Origin: a virus
IMG/VR virus record: IMGVR_UViG_3300027759_000208
Coordinates: 1 to 37,390 of that record
Length of the DNA stretch: 37,390 nucleotides
Strand: one strand, 5' to 3'
How positions within the stretch are numbered: position 1 is the first letter of the stretch; the number at the start of each line of letters is the position of its first letter. The notes under the pieces were generated by a model, which had not been told where the DNA came from, did not search any database, and saw only the letters and a list, made by a program, of their open reading frames with translations. The position numbers and the translations under genes were made by a program. Positions 14,180 through 20,182 of this stretch are shown in pieces.

Positions 14180-14437
14180 ATGGCTAAGAAAACAACTAAG
14201 ACAGCAACACCAATCGTCAATGGTCGCTTTGCGAAACTTGACCGTGAGTGGACGGTAGCGTTCCCGAGTGATGTTTCACTCAGTGTGGGTTCGGTTGTTA
14301 ATGTTGTCACTGCTGACGGTGCGCCGAAAGTTGTGAAGATTAGTTCGGCACCTTTCGTGGTGTTCAATGTGACTACTCAGGCGATTAGTGCAGAAATGTT
14401 CTACACGTTTGACCGTATCGCAAAGGCAAGCAAGTAA
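14180..14437 (+). CDS. 85-residue hypothetical protein
   Basis: Function is unknown. A basic N-terminus (MAKKTTKTA) is followed by a compact beta-patterned body: REWTVAFP, SVGSVVNVVTADG and VVKISSAPFVVFNV. The SVGSVVNVVTADG stretch looks like a small barrel, as in SH3-like or OB-like single-strand or RNA-binding proteins, but no signature residues allow a family call. It has a repeat element, a leader hairpin and a GTAGGGA ribosome site. The gap behind it carries a heavily structured RNA. Confidence 0.72.
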   Translation: MAKKTTKTATPIVNGRFAKLDREWTVAFPSDVSLSVGSVVNVVTADGAPKVVKISSAPFVVFNVTTQAISAEMFYTFDRIAKASK

Positions 14438-14465
14438 TACACACTCACTAGTGAGTGTTTGGTTC

Positions 14466-14507
14466 GGGTAGGCACGTAGGTGCTTGTGGTGCAAGTCCAC
14501 ACTACCC
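14466..14507 (+). ncRNA. Compact three-way junction B with T-loop-like arm
   Basis: GGGTAG pairs with CTACCC and encloses two hairpins with a single unpaired base. The first is GCAC-GTAG-GTGC. The second is TGTGG-TGCAAGT-CCACA, whose 7-base loop matches the T-loop pattern except for G at the second position. It has the acceptor, D and T geometry of a tRNA without an anticodon arm. A GGTGCAAGTCC string also resembles part of cobalamin riboswitches, but the other conserved parts are missing. Confidence 0.5.
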
Positions 14508-14648
14508 ACTAGTGTTTAGTGTGCGTTTGCTATAAACGCTCGGATAGTATGCGTACCCGTTGGGGTTGTGAGACACAACGGCATTACGTCTATGCTAAGT
14601 CTGAGGTTTATAGATTAGACTTGCGCACATTAAACGCTTCATTTTGTT

Positions 14649-14662
14649 ACACAATCCCGTGT
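14649..14662 (+). ncRNA. Leader hairpin with AATCCC loop, variant copy
   Basis: ACAC pairs with GTGT around AATCCC, and flanking T-G wobbles may extend it. Loop and distance to the ATG at 14686 (23 bases) follow the hexaloop family with one loop change, so it may be a diverged member. Confidence 0.45.
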
Positions 14663-14685
14663 GGCATAGACAAGAAAGGTAACGT

Positions 14686-14850
14686 ATGATAGCAGAAAAT
14701 TCTAGTGTGCGTAAGGAATATGTTAAGTGTCGTGTTCATAACGATAAAATGTGGGATTTTATTACTCGCCCACAGCAAGACCCTCGTGATGTGTCAGTAT
14801 ACGAGGATGAGGTAGTGTATGATGAGTTGGTTGCGTTAATGTCAGTGTAA
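14686..14850 (+). CDS. 54-residue hypothetical protein
   Basis: The product, MIAENSSVRKEYV to ALMSV, is moderately acidic in its C-terminal half (VYEDEVVYDELV) and has one Cys and one Trp. No family is recognised. GAAAGG lies seven bases before the ATG. A long structured leader and a further hexaloop hairpin behind the stop bracket the gene. Small size leaves moderate doubt, but the ribosome site and clear end within a dense gene string support it. Confidence 0.65.
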   Translation: MIAENSSVRKEYVKCRVHNDKMWDFITRPQQDPRDVSVYEDEVVYDELVALMSV

Positions 14851-14866
14851 TGTTAGGGTTGTGGTT

Positions 14867-14892
14867 TACCGATAGCAATTCCGCTATCGGTA
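14867..14892 (+). ncRNA. Leader hairpin with AATTCC loop, copy 3
   Basis: TACCGATAGC pairs perfectly with GCTATCGGTA (10 bp) around AATTCC, 20 bases before the ATG at 14913. Here no GTGTGTGT element precedes it, which shows that the hairpin is an independent module. Confidence 0.8.
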
Positions 14893-14912
14893 TGATGCTA
14901 TAAAGGAGAATT

Positions 14913-15104
14913 ATGTTGTATTTGTATACGTTAGCGTTTGTTATGTCTGTTAGTGTTATGGGTGTTGTGGTTATTTGTTGGTTGGATTTTAAACGTGCTA
15001 ATGACCGTAAATGTCATTGCAGTGTGTGTAGTGTTAAACCTGTAGTGAAATCGGCTAGACATGAGGCTATTCGTAAGCGTCATGGGTTGAAAGGAGGTAA
15101 GTAA
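14913..15104 (+). CDS. Small membrane protein with Cys cluster
   Basis: The 63-residue product has an N-terminal transmembrane segment (about residues 3-23). A basic cytoplasmic-type tail follows with CHCSVC (near residues 34-39), then more Lys/Arg. The two or three cysteines plus His could bind a metal ion. AGGAG lies at ribosome distance and a hexaloop hairpin precedes it. Its stop overlaps the next start as TAATG, beginning a chain of five tightly packed mini-genes. Function is unknown; membrane location is the only firm inference. Confidence 0.72.
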   Translation: MLYLYTLAFVMSVSVMGVVVICWLDFKRANDRKCHCSVCSVKPVVKSARHEAIRKRHGLKGGK

Positions 15105-15229
15105 TGAAACGTACAAACATATATCGGATTAACCGTATGATGGGTGACTCAATTATTGTAGCGTTGTGGTATGCAATAAACTGGAAATGTTGGGATATTT
15201 CAAAATGTTGGGAGGATTATAATGACTAG
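15104..15229 (+). CDS. 41-residue hypothetical protein
   Basis: The product starts MKRTNIYRINRMMGD and is rich in Trp and Ile (ALWYAINWKCWDISKCW). It may be a short amphipathic membrane-associated peptide. Overlaps with the genes on both sides (TAATG upstream, eight bases downstream) and a strong AGGAGGT site support it. No family is recognised. Confidence 0.6.
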   Translation: MKRTNIYRINRMMGDSIIVALWYAINWKCWDISKCWEDYND

Positions 15230-15323
15230 GGAAATGATTATATTTATGGTTGGTTGTATTGTGGGTACTGTTAGTGCTAGGGTTGTGGCTTATCAAATTA
15301 AACGAGAGAAAGAGGGTAGATAA
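15222..15323 (+). CDS. 33-residue membrane peptide
   Basis: The product starts MTREMIIFMVGCIVG and has a single hydrophobic helix (about residues 5-22) and a charged tail (KREKEGR). GGGAGG sits just upstream. It overlaps the previous stop and joins the next gene as TAATG. A holin-like or anti-host membrane peptide is possible; no family is recognised. Confidence 0.6.
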   Translation: MTREMIIFMVGCIVGTVSARVVAYQIKREKEGR

Positions 15324-15526
15324 TGGCTAGTAGAAAAGATTATCAACAGATAGCACATGCGTTCACTCAGGCTAATAATTGTTTGATTGATTATCAGGAT
15401 ATTCCAGAAATTTATAATTTCTGGCAGGATTTCACGTCAGTGTTGATGATGGAATTGTGCGCATATTTTGAGGAAGATAATTCGTTGTTTAAGTCTGAGA
15501 AATTTGTTGAGGCGTGTGGGTTATGA
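15323..15526 (+). CDS. 67-residue hypothetical protein of an actinophage-like small family
   Basis: The product begins MASRKDYQQIAHAFTQAN and continues as an acidic, aromatic helical protein (ELCAYFEEDNSLFKSEKF). Short proteins with this KDYxxIAxA opening are common in actinophage early regions, recalled without a database check; none has a known function. GAGGGTAG provides the ribosome site, and overlaps on both sides tie it to its neighbours. Confidence 0.7.
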   Translation: MASRKDYQQIAHAFTQANNCLIDYQDIPEIYNFWQDFTSVLMMELCAYFEEDNSLFKSEKFVEACGL

Positions 15527-15588
15527 TATATGGGTTGTTAGCGATAGGAATTGTTCGTTTTATCCGTTACATTATGAAAGGTAGGTAG
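15523..15588 (+). CDS. Possible 21-residue membrane peptide
   Basis: ATG overlaps the preceding stop as ATGA. The peptide, MIYGLLAIGIVRFIRYIMKGR, is one short hydrophobic/basic helix. It would fill an otherwise empty gap in a string of overlapping mini-genes. Length is too small for a firm call, and no strong ribosome site is visible. Confidence 0.35.
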   Translation: MIYGLLAIGIVRFIRYIMKGR

Positions 15589-15591
15589 GTT

Positions 15592-15801
15592 ATGAAGGCT
15601 AGTAAATTGGTTGAAATCTTTTCAGCGTATGACGCTGATGAGGAGATTATTGTTGATTGGTTAGGTAAGGAAGAATTTGAGGATGAGGAAGATATTTCGG
15701 ATGATGAGTGGTTGCGTGTTGTTAATCGTGTTAGTGGTAAAGTAGCGTTAGATACAGAATACATTGCGTTAGCACTATACGAGGAACATCAGAAATCGTA
15801 A
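15592..15801 (+). CDS. Acidic 69-residue hypothetical protein
   Basis: The product starts MKASKLVEIFSAYDADEEIIVDW and has a very acidic middle (KEEFEDEEDISDDEW). The opening pattern KLVEIF-Y-DADEEIIVDW is familiar from small proteins of many phages, of unknown function; a similar module may mimic nucleic acid because of its charge. GGTAGG is its ribosome site. It is the last mini-gene before repeat element 4 and the AAA ATPase. Confidence 0.7.
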   Translation: MKASKLVEIFSAYDADEEIIVDWLGKEEFEDEEDISDDEWLRVVNRVSGKVALDTEYIALALYEEHQKS

Positions 15802-15812
15802 CATGTAGCCCC

Positions 15813-15837
15813 GTGTGTGTACTAGTGTGACAAAAAG
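15813..15837 (+). promoter_or_regulatory. GTGTGTGT-GTGTGAC element, copy 4
   Basis: The copy reads GTGTGTGT-ACTA-GTGTGAC-AA-AAAG. It starts 12 bases after the previous stop and precedes the hexaloop hairpin and AAA ATPase gene. Confidence 0.72.
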
Positions 15838-15851
15838 AAAGTTAGTAAGTT

Positions 15852-15879
15852 TGGTGGCTAGCAATTCGGCTAGTCACCA
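15852..15879 (+). ncRNA. Leader hairpin with AATTCG loop, copy 4
   Basis: TGGTGGCTAGC pairs with GCTAGTCACCA (11 bp, one G-U) around AATTCG. It ends 23 bases before the AAA ATPase ATG at 15903 and leaves AAGGAGA exposed. Confidence 0.8.
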
Positions 15880-15902
15880 TTAAACAAATAAAGGAGAATA
15901 TA

Positions 15903-17186
15903 ATGGCAGGGAAAGCATTAGAAATCGTATCCATAGATACATCGGCAGGCAAATGCTTGGTGAGGTATCCTAACGGACAGGAGTACCACAATTCGTGGGC
16001 TAGTTTGGACAAGAACACTTTGATAGTGTTGTGTGGCAAACTAGGACACAAATTCACTGGTATGACCCCGATGAAATTGGATAGAATTTCGTTGAAAGAT
16101 ATTGCCTACACTTATATGCTTGGCGCACCGAAACCTACTGAGTCGTTTCCGCAAGTACCTACGGTACCTGCTGTCACTGCTAGTAATACGGATAAGGTCG
16201 CTGATGCTGTTCGTAACGTTATCGCTGATGCGTTGCGTAATGGTGGCATAGACGAGGAGGCTGTTCAATCGTTGATTAGTGCACGATTGGCTGAGAGTGA
16301 GGTTATATTTAGTTCACGTTTGGATTATTTAACCCGTGATTTGCAGGCACAAATCAAGGACAATCGCCCACAAGTGACACAAGTGGTATTAACTGACGGT
16401 AAGGTTGTAACGCCTAAAGGCGTTCAACATCAATCGTTCCCTAAGGTTCTCAAGGCGATTAGTCGTGGGCAACATATATGGATGACTGGTTCTGCAGGTG
16501 CAGGTAAGACTACGATTGCCGAGCAGGTAGCAGAAGCGTTAGGGTTAGAGTATGATAGCGACTCATACAATTCGCAATCATCTAAATCCGATATCAAGGG
16601 TTACAAGTCAATTAGTACAGACTTGTATCAATCAACAGGTTTCCGTAATCGCTTTGAACATGGTGGAGTATATTTGTTGGATGAGATTGACGCATCTAAT
16701 CCGAATATTCTCACTACGCTCAATAGTGCGTTATCTAATTCGGTTATGGGGTTCCCTGACGGTATGGTGAAACGTCATCCTAAGTTCGTTGCTATCGCTG
16801 CAGCGAACACGTGGGGTAATGGTGCTACTGCCGAACATGTGGGTCGTGTTGCGATTGATGGTGCTACGATAGACCGTTTCGCTATGATGCACATACCGAT
16901 TGATGAGAACCTTGAGAGTACGCTAGTTATTAATACTGGTGTTAATCTGCAAGTCGGGCAACAGTGGGTTAATATTGTGCGACAAGCACGAGCCAACGTT
17001 GATAAGCACGGACTCAAGGTGATAGTATCACCACGTGCTAGTATCGGTGGTGCTATACTGTTGGATTGTGGGTTCTCATGGCAGGAGGCAGTGGAAATGC
17101 GTATACTCAAGGGTTCTAAACCTGAGGTTGTCGCTAAGATTATGGATAACATACAGGTTCCGAAAGGCGTACCCGTTACGGTATAA
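15903..17186 (+). CDS. MoxR/CobS-like AAA+ ATPase
   Basis: The 427-residue protein couples ATP hydrolysis to remodelling of a partner. Residues 1-150 are a variable N-terminal region; the AAA core follows. Walker A is GSAGAGKTT (196-204), Walker B YLLDEIDAS (D260, E261), the sensor-1-like motif is AANTWGNG, and TIDRFAMM holds the likely arginine finger. The layout is close to CobS/MoxR ATPases, which typically work with VWA-domain partners. Repeat element 4 and a hexaloop hairpin precede it, and the next gene has its own repeat element. Absence of helicase motifs argues against a replicative role. The real substrate is unknown. Confidence 0.9.
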   Translation: MAGKALEIVSIDTSAGKCLVRYPNGQEYHNSWASLDKNTLIVLCGKLGHKFTGMTPMKLDRISLKDIAYTYMLGAPKPTESFPQVPTVPAVTASNTDKVADAVRNVIADALRNGGIDEEAVQSLISARLAESEVIFSSRLDYLTRDLQAQIKDNRPQVTQVVLTDGKVVTPKGVQHQSFPKVLKAISRGQHIWMTGSAGAGKTTIAEQVAEALGLEYDSDSYNSQSSKSDIKGYKSISTDLYQSTGFRNRFEHGGVYLLDEIDASNPNILTTLNSALSNSVMGFPDGMVKRHPKFVAIAAANTWGNGATAEHVGRVAIDGATIDRFAMMHIPIDENLESTLVINTGVNLQVGQQWVNIVRQARANVDKHGLKVIVSPRASIGGAILLDCGFSWQEAVEMRILKGSKPEVVAKIMDNIQVPKGVPVTV

Positions 17187-17201
17187 CACACTAGGCTTGG
17201 C

Positions 17202-17241
17202 TACCAACTCTAGTGAGTTTCCCTGCCTACTAGGGTTGGTA
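17202..17241 (+). other. 13-bp hairpin after the AAA ATPase gene
   Basis: TACCAACTCTAGT pairs with ACTAGGGTTGGTA (one T-G) around a 14-base loop. It lies between the ATPase stop and repeat element 5. No U-run follows, so it is not a standard terminator. Its stem is close in length to the 12-bp stacks of tRNA-like element A, which occupies the equivalent place before repeat element 3. Confidence 0.65.
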
Positions 17242-17247
17242 TGCTAT

Positions 17248-17272
17248 GTGTGTGTAGGTGTGTGACATAAAG
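17248..17272 (+). promoter_or_regulatory. GTGTGTGT-GTGTGAC element, copy 5
   Basis: The copy reads GTGTGTGT-AGGT-GTGTGAC-AT-AAAG, 34 bases before the next ATG. It is the only gene-proximal copy without a following hairpin. Confidence 0.72.
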
Positions 17273-17306
17273 TAAATTCAACAACAACTATAGAAAGTAG
17301 GTTATT

Positions 17307-18137
17307 ATGAGACAGTTTATGCAAAGTGATTCGTGGGTTGAGTCGTTTGATAGTATGTCAGAAATTTTGGCTTACGCATCAGATAACTCTAATCGTAAGT
17401 CATCCGATAATCGTGATGCGTTTGATTTCACTCAAACGAAATCACTTGACGAGGCAATCACGCTAGGTGTGTCGGGTTGGCATGATATTCGTGCTGAGGT
17501 TGATTCACTGTTCGCTAGGGTTGAACCTAGTTGCGGTATCGCTATGGGCGATATGTTTGAGACTAAGTTTGATGTGTGCGGTGACAGCGGAGACATTGAC
17601 CGTTATCTATCGGGAGAACCTGAGTGTATGATAGATTATGTTAATGTGCCACAAGCACGTATGGGTAGGATTGTGCGGATATTGATTAATGGTTCAGTCA
17701 ATGCTCACGTTTCTGCTGATGCTATTAAGAAACGTGGTGTGACTGTTACGGTGTTGATTAGCATACTTAATCGTTTAGGTGTGGGTGTTGAGGTTTATCT
17801 AGAGAATTGCACACGTTCTGCAGGCAAGTATCATTCGTTATTGGTGAAGTTGCATGATAGTGCCGAGTTACTTGACATAGATAACCTGATGTTCGCTATC
17901 GCCCATCCGTCTATGTTGCGTAGAGTATCGTTTAGTAACATGGAGAAATCAAAATGGGGTGAGGCTAAGAAAATTATTCAGGGAGGTTACGGTTCATCCA
18001 ACACTGTTATGCTTGCAAATTACTTACAAGCAGATGTGGTTGTAGACAGGATGGAAGATGCTACAGGGAATTATGAGGATGATGCTTACAAGTACGTTAT
18101 GAGTACTGTACGAGGTTTGGGGTTAGTTGAGTGCTAG
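17307..18137 (+). CDS. Probable partner of the AAA ATPase (VWA-like/DUF7192-like)
   Basis: The 276-residue product lies immediately after the MoxR/CobS-like ATPase. The central part has a VWA-like alternation of strands and helices: RIVRILINGSVN, then VTVTVLISILNRLGVGVEVYLEN. The MIDAS motif DxSxS that binds metal in true VWA domains is not visible. I recall similar phage proteins paired with CobS-like ATPases under the name DUF7192, unverified. The N-terminal part carries an SWVESFDSMSEIL helix and a cysteine-containing acidic segment. By analogy with MoxR-VWA pairs it may recruit the substrate. It has its own repeat element and an AAGTAGG site. Confidence 0.7.
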   Translation: MRQFMQSDSWVESFDSMSEILAYASDNSNRKSSDNRDAFDFTQTKSLDEAITLGVSGWHDIRAEVDSLFARVEPSCGIAMGDMFETKFDVCGDSGDIDRYLSGEPECMIDYVNVPQARMGRIVRILINGSVNAHVSADAIKKRGVTVTVLISILNRLGVGVEVYLENCTRSAGKYHSLLVKLHDSAELLDIDNLMFAIAHPSMLRRVSFSNMEKSKWGEAKKIIQGGYGSSNTVMLANYLQADVVVDRMEDATGNYEDDAYKYVMSTVRGLGLVEC

Positions 18138-18165
18138 AATAATACCAAGTAACAATAACCCCGAA

Positions 18166-18197
18166 ACGGTGGTGGGGCAACAAACCCCCACCACCGT
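18166..18197. other. Strong GC-rich intergenic hairpin
   Basis: ACGGTGGTGGGG pairs perfectly with CCCCACCACCGT (12 bp) around an eight-base loop. It lies in the 99-base gap between the ATPase partner and the 74-residue gene. No T-run follows on either strand. The stem is strong enough to halt polymerase or block exonuclease, separating the ATPase block from the next operon. Confidence 0.8.
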
Positions 18198-18236
18198 CAC
18201 TGGATATCAAAACAACAACAGAAAGAAATTATAATT

Positions 18237-18461
18237 ATGGCTAAGAAAACTAAGAATAGAATGTTTGAAATAAAAATGATTGTAGAAGCACCAATGGATG
18301 ATAGCGAAATCGTAAACGAAACAGTATTACAAGCAGTCCTAGACACTGGATGTAAAGTACAGTTCATGTCTTTGGGTTCTAGTTTTACTAACGATTTGCT
18401 AACAGAATACTGGGGTCACGAAATACAGCAAATGATTATACCAACAGATGAGGAGAAATAA
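18237..18461 (+). CDS. 74-residue hypothetical protein
   Basis: Function is unknown. The product begins MAKKTKNRMFEIKMIVEAPMDD, with a basic start followed by beta strands, then a helix and an acidic tail (IIPTDEEK). It directly abuts the DUF3846 gene, whose ATG follows the stop, and GAGGAG near the end provides that gene's ribosome site. The pair is therefore probably co-regulated. No signature is visible. Confidence 0.7.
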   Translation: MAKKTKNRMFEIKMIVEAPMDDSEIVNETVLQAVLDTGCKVQFMSLGSSFTNDLLTEYWGHEIQQMIIPTDEEK

Positions 18462-19121
18462 ATGAGTACAGTATCAGCAGTGTTATTAAAGTCAGGCGTA
18501 GGAGTAGAACCTGAAGCCGTTATGATTGACGGGTTAGAATCTATACAGAAACTTGTCGGTGGGGTAATTGATGCGGTGCGTATTGATACGCAACAAGTTA
18601 ATCAAGCAACTGGCGAAGAAGAACCTAGATTCACTATTGTGGGTTATGTTCACGATGAAGGTATAATGTTAGATTTAGAAATCAACTGGATTGCTAGCGC
18701 ATTGTTTCAACAACGAATCGTTGGTAACGTTGTGCTAGTGAGTGGTAACAGTCCTACAGGTGAGTATGATGGTGAAAACTATGATATACCTGATACACTA
18801 TTCAGATGGTTGTCTACATCTTTTGTTAAACATGTTGCCAAAACCTATAATGAATCTGTTATGGTAGCAGAGATATTGGATTACGTAAAAAATGATGGCG
18901 GGTTCACACCCGCAGAAGTTGCTTTGTTTACCGAAACGATGCAAAATATTATGGACACAGGCAAAGATGACGGCACCGATGGTGCAGAACTCATAGACAC
19001 AATGTTAAAAAAAGCAAAGCAACACATGATGGATAAAGTTATTGCGAAAACAGCAGAAAAAGAATCAAGCACACTAATTGACGAAATAAATACGTTCCTA
19101 GAAGGAGAGGCAAACAAGTAA
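18462..19121 (+). CDS. DUF3846-domain protein
   Basis: The 219-residue protein opens with a DUF3846-like domain. The pattern PEAVMIDGLESIQKLVGG, then a GIMLDLEINW strand and IVGNVVLVSG, agrees with that family, which is common in phages and plasmids and has no known function. Residues from about 115 onward add a helical extension (LSTSFVKHVAKTY, FTETMQNIMD, DTMLKKAKQHMMDK) not expected in the short family form. No catalytic residues are evident. The stop overlaps the next start as TAATG. Confidence 0.8.
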   Translation: MSTVSAVLLKSGVGVEPEAVMIDGLESIQKLVGGVIDAVRIDTQQVNQATGEEEPRFTIVGYVHDEGIMLDLEINWIASALFQQRIVGNVVLVSGNSPTGEYDGENYDIPDTLFRWLSTSFVKHVAKTYNESVMVAEILDYVKNDGGFTPAEVALFTETMQNIMDTGKDDGTDGAELIDTMLKKAKQHMMDKVIAKTAEKESSTLIDEINTFLEGEANK

Positions 19122-19306
19122 TGGCATTAAACACATACACAGGTACGTTCAGTATCTCATTCAGAGTACAAGCAATAGATGAAGAAGCGGCTGCAGATGA
19201 ACTTTATGAGGTTTTAAATGACCGCATATTGAACGGTATTAGTGCTGCAGCGTTTGCGTTACATGATGAAATAACCCTAATCCATAAAGGAGAAAACAAT
19301 GAGTGA
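19121..19306 (+). CDS. 61-residue hypothetical protein
   Basis: The product MALNTYTGTFSISFRVQAIDEEAAADELYEV resembles the small beta-alpha proteins that often accompany DUF3846 genes: a strand, an acidic helix, a short strand and a charged end. The start overlaps the DUF3846 stop as TAATG and the end overlaps the following gene by eight bases. No function can be assigned. Confidence 0.68.
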   Translation: MALNTYTGTFSISFRVQAIDEEAAADELYEVLNDRILNGISAAAFALHDEITLIHKGENNE

Positions 19307-19502
19307 AATAAAATATCCAAACGTTAAAGTACGTCTAACAGGGCGTGATGGTAATGCGTTCGCTATTATGGGTGCCGTTAGCATGGCACTCAGATTAGCG
19401 GATGTAAGCAAAGAAGAAATTGCAGAATATCGCAAAGAATCAACAGCAGGAGATTACGACAATCTGTTACGAGTAGCAGATAGATGGGTGGTGGTATTGT
19501 GA
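19299..19502 (+). CDS. Small conserved-type phage protein (DGNAFAI family)
   Basis: The 67-residue product carries the opening PNVKVRLTGRDGNAFAIMG, the helix SMALRLADVSKEEI and the end DYDNLLRVADRWVVV. I recognise this combination as a small family found across phages, plasmids and some bacteria, without known activity. AAGGAGAA is the ribosome site. It overlaps neighbours on both sides. The pattern suggests a compact alpha/beta fold. Confidence 0.78.
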   Translation: MSEIKYPNVKVRLTGRDGNAFAIMGAVSMALRLADVSKEEIAEYRKESTAGDYDNLLRVADRWVVVL

Positions 19503-20086
19503 ATTGTGGAACCATAGAACATGATACAGAATGTTTATGCGATGTCAAACCATTAGGTAAACTAATGGTTAATCGTGACAGTGTATACGACATGTGGCAA
19601 GGAGAACGCATAGCAGAAATCTTAGGCTACATGAACGATGAACACGAATGGAACAAAGAAACAATGCTACATTACCTAGAAACGTTAGTTAATGTTCATG
19701 ATATATGGATTGAAAGCAACGGACATTATTATAAAACGTTTGATGATGTTAAGCCCCTAGAGTTTCCTAGTGGGTGGTCAAAGTTACAGCAATGGAAACT
19801 CGTAAGAGATAGCGTTATGGCAGTATGCAACCAACATCCCGAAGTAGCAGTTTTGGATGTATTAAACAAACTTGACATAACATTAAAAGAATTCATTTGT
19901 GCAGTAACTGTCAATAAAAGCCACTATTATATGAACGAAACAGAGTTCCGTTCATTCAGTGACGAAATGATAAACACAGCCAAACCAAATTATGCTCATA
20001 TCGGTAGAACATACAAAACTGGTAAAGGTACTGGAAGTTATTGGAAAAGATTATTCCAATCTAGCAGAGACAAAAAGGTGAAATAA
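19499..20086 (+). CDS. 195-residue hypothetical protein
   Basis: No family is recognised. Cysteines cluster at the N-terminus (NCGTIEHDTECLCD), possibly for metal binding. The middle is acidic and aromatic-rich (MNDEHEWNKETMLHYLETLVNVHD), and the end is basic and aromatic (KGTGSYWKRLFQSSRDKKVK), a possible nucleic-acid contact. GTG at 19499 overlaps the preceding stop as GTGA; an ATG at 19484, 15 bases upstream in frame, is the alternative. A 96-base gap with a hairpin follows before the nuclease gene. Confidence 0.68.
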   Translation: MNCGTIEHDTECLCDVKPLGKLMVNRDSVYDMWQGERIAEILGYMNDEHEWNKETMLHYLETLVNVHDIWIESNGHYYKTFDDVKPLEFPSGWSKLQQWKLVRDSVMAVCNQHPEVAVLDVLNKLDITLKEFICAVTVNKSHYYMNETEFRSFSDEMINTAKPNYAHIGRTYKTGKGTGSYWKRLFQSSRDKKVK

Positions 20087-20113
20087 CAAAATGGTATACT
20101 GTTTTTACTGGTA

Positions 20114-20141
20114 ACTTATAGTCCTTATCAGTCCTATAAGT
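20114..20141 (+). other. Hairpin before the RecB-like nuclease gene
   Basis: ACTTATAG pairs perfectly with CTATAAGT around a 12-base loop. TATACT stands close to both this gap's start (20095-20100) and the next gap (20987-20992), each in the context AATGRTATACT, so each may be a promoter -10. TTGAAC lies just after this hairpin. Evidence is moderate for the hairpin and weak for promoters. Confidence 0.5.
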
Positions 20142-20182
20142 CTTTGAACTGTCTATGCTGTACTACTTATTAAAGGAGATAT

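Larger units (their letters stand above)
14441..14685 (+). ncRNA. Structured leader or small RNA before the 54-residue gene
   Basis: About 245 gene-free bases can be laid out as consecutive stems. They are an 18-bp perfect palindrome (14441-14458), three-way junction B (14466-14507), GCGTTT/AAACGC (14523-14539), CCGTTG/CAACGG (14557-14581), and AAGTCT/AGACTT (14597-14622). The last sits inside a long-range GTCTATGC/GCATAGAC pair (14588-14595 with 14664-14671). Finally, ACAC-AATCCC-GTGT lies at 14649-14662. The last two compete partly at the foot. It has no GTGTGTGT element. A regulatory leader or stand-alone RNA is inferred. Confidence 0.5.

Noticed and set aside
14466-14507. Cobalamin riboswitch
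   Set aside because: GGTGCAAGTCC resembles one conserved segment, but the remaining conserved core, kissing loop and a suitable target gene are missing.
17307-18137. A true VWA domain with MIDAS
   Set aside because: The fold pattern is suggestive but the DxSxS metal motif is not visible, so only VWA-like partner is claimed.
18166-18197. Rho-independent terminator
   Set aside because: The stem is strong but no U-run follows on either strand; it is kept as a hairpin of unknown use.
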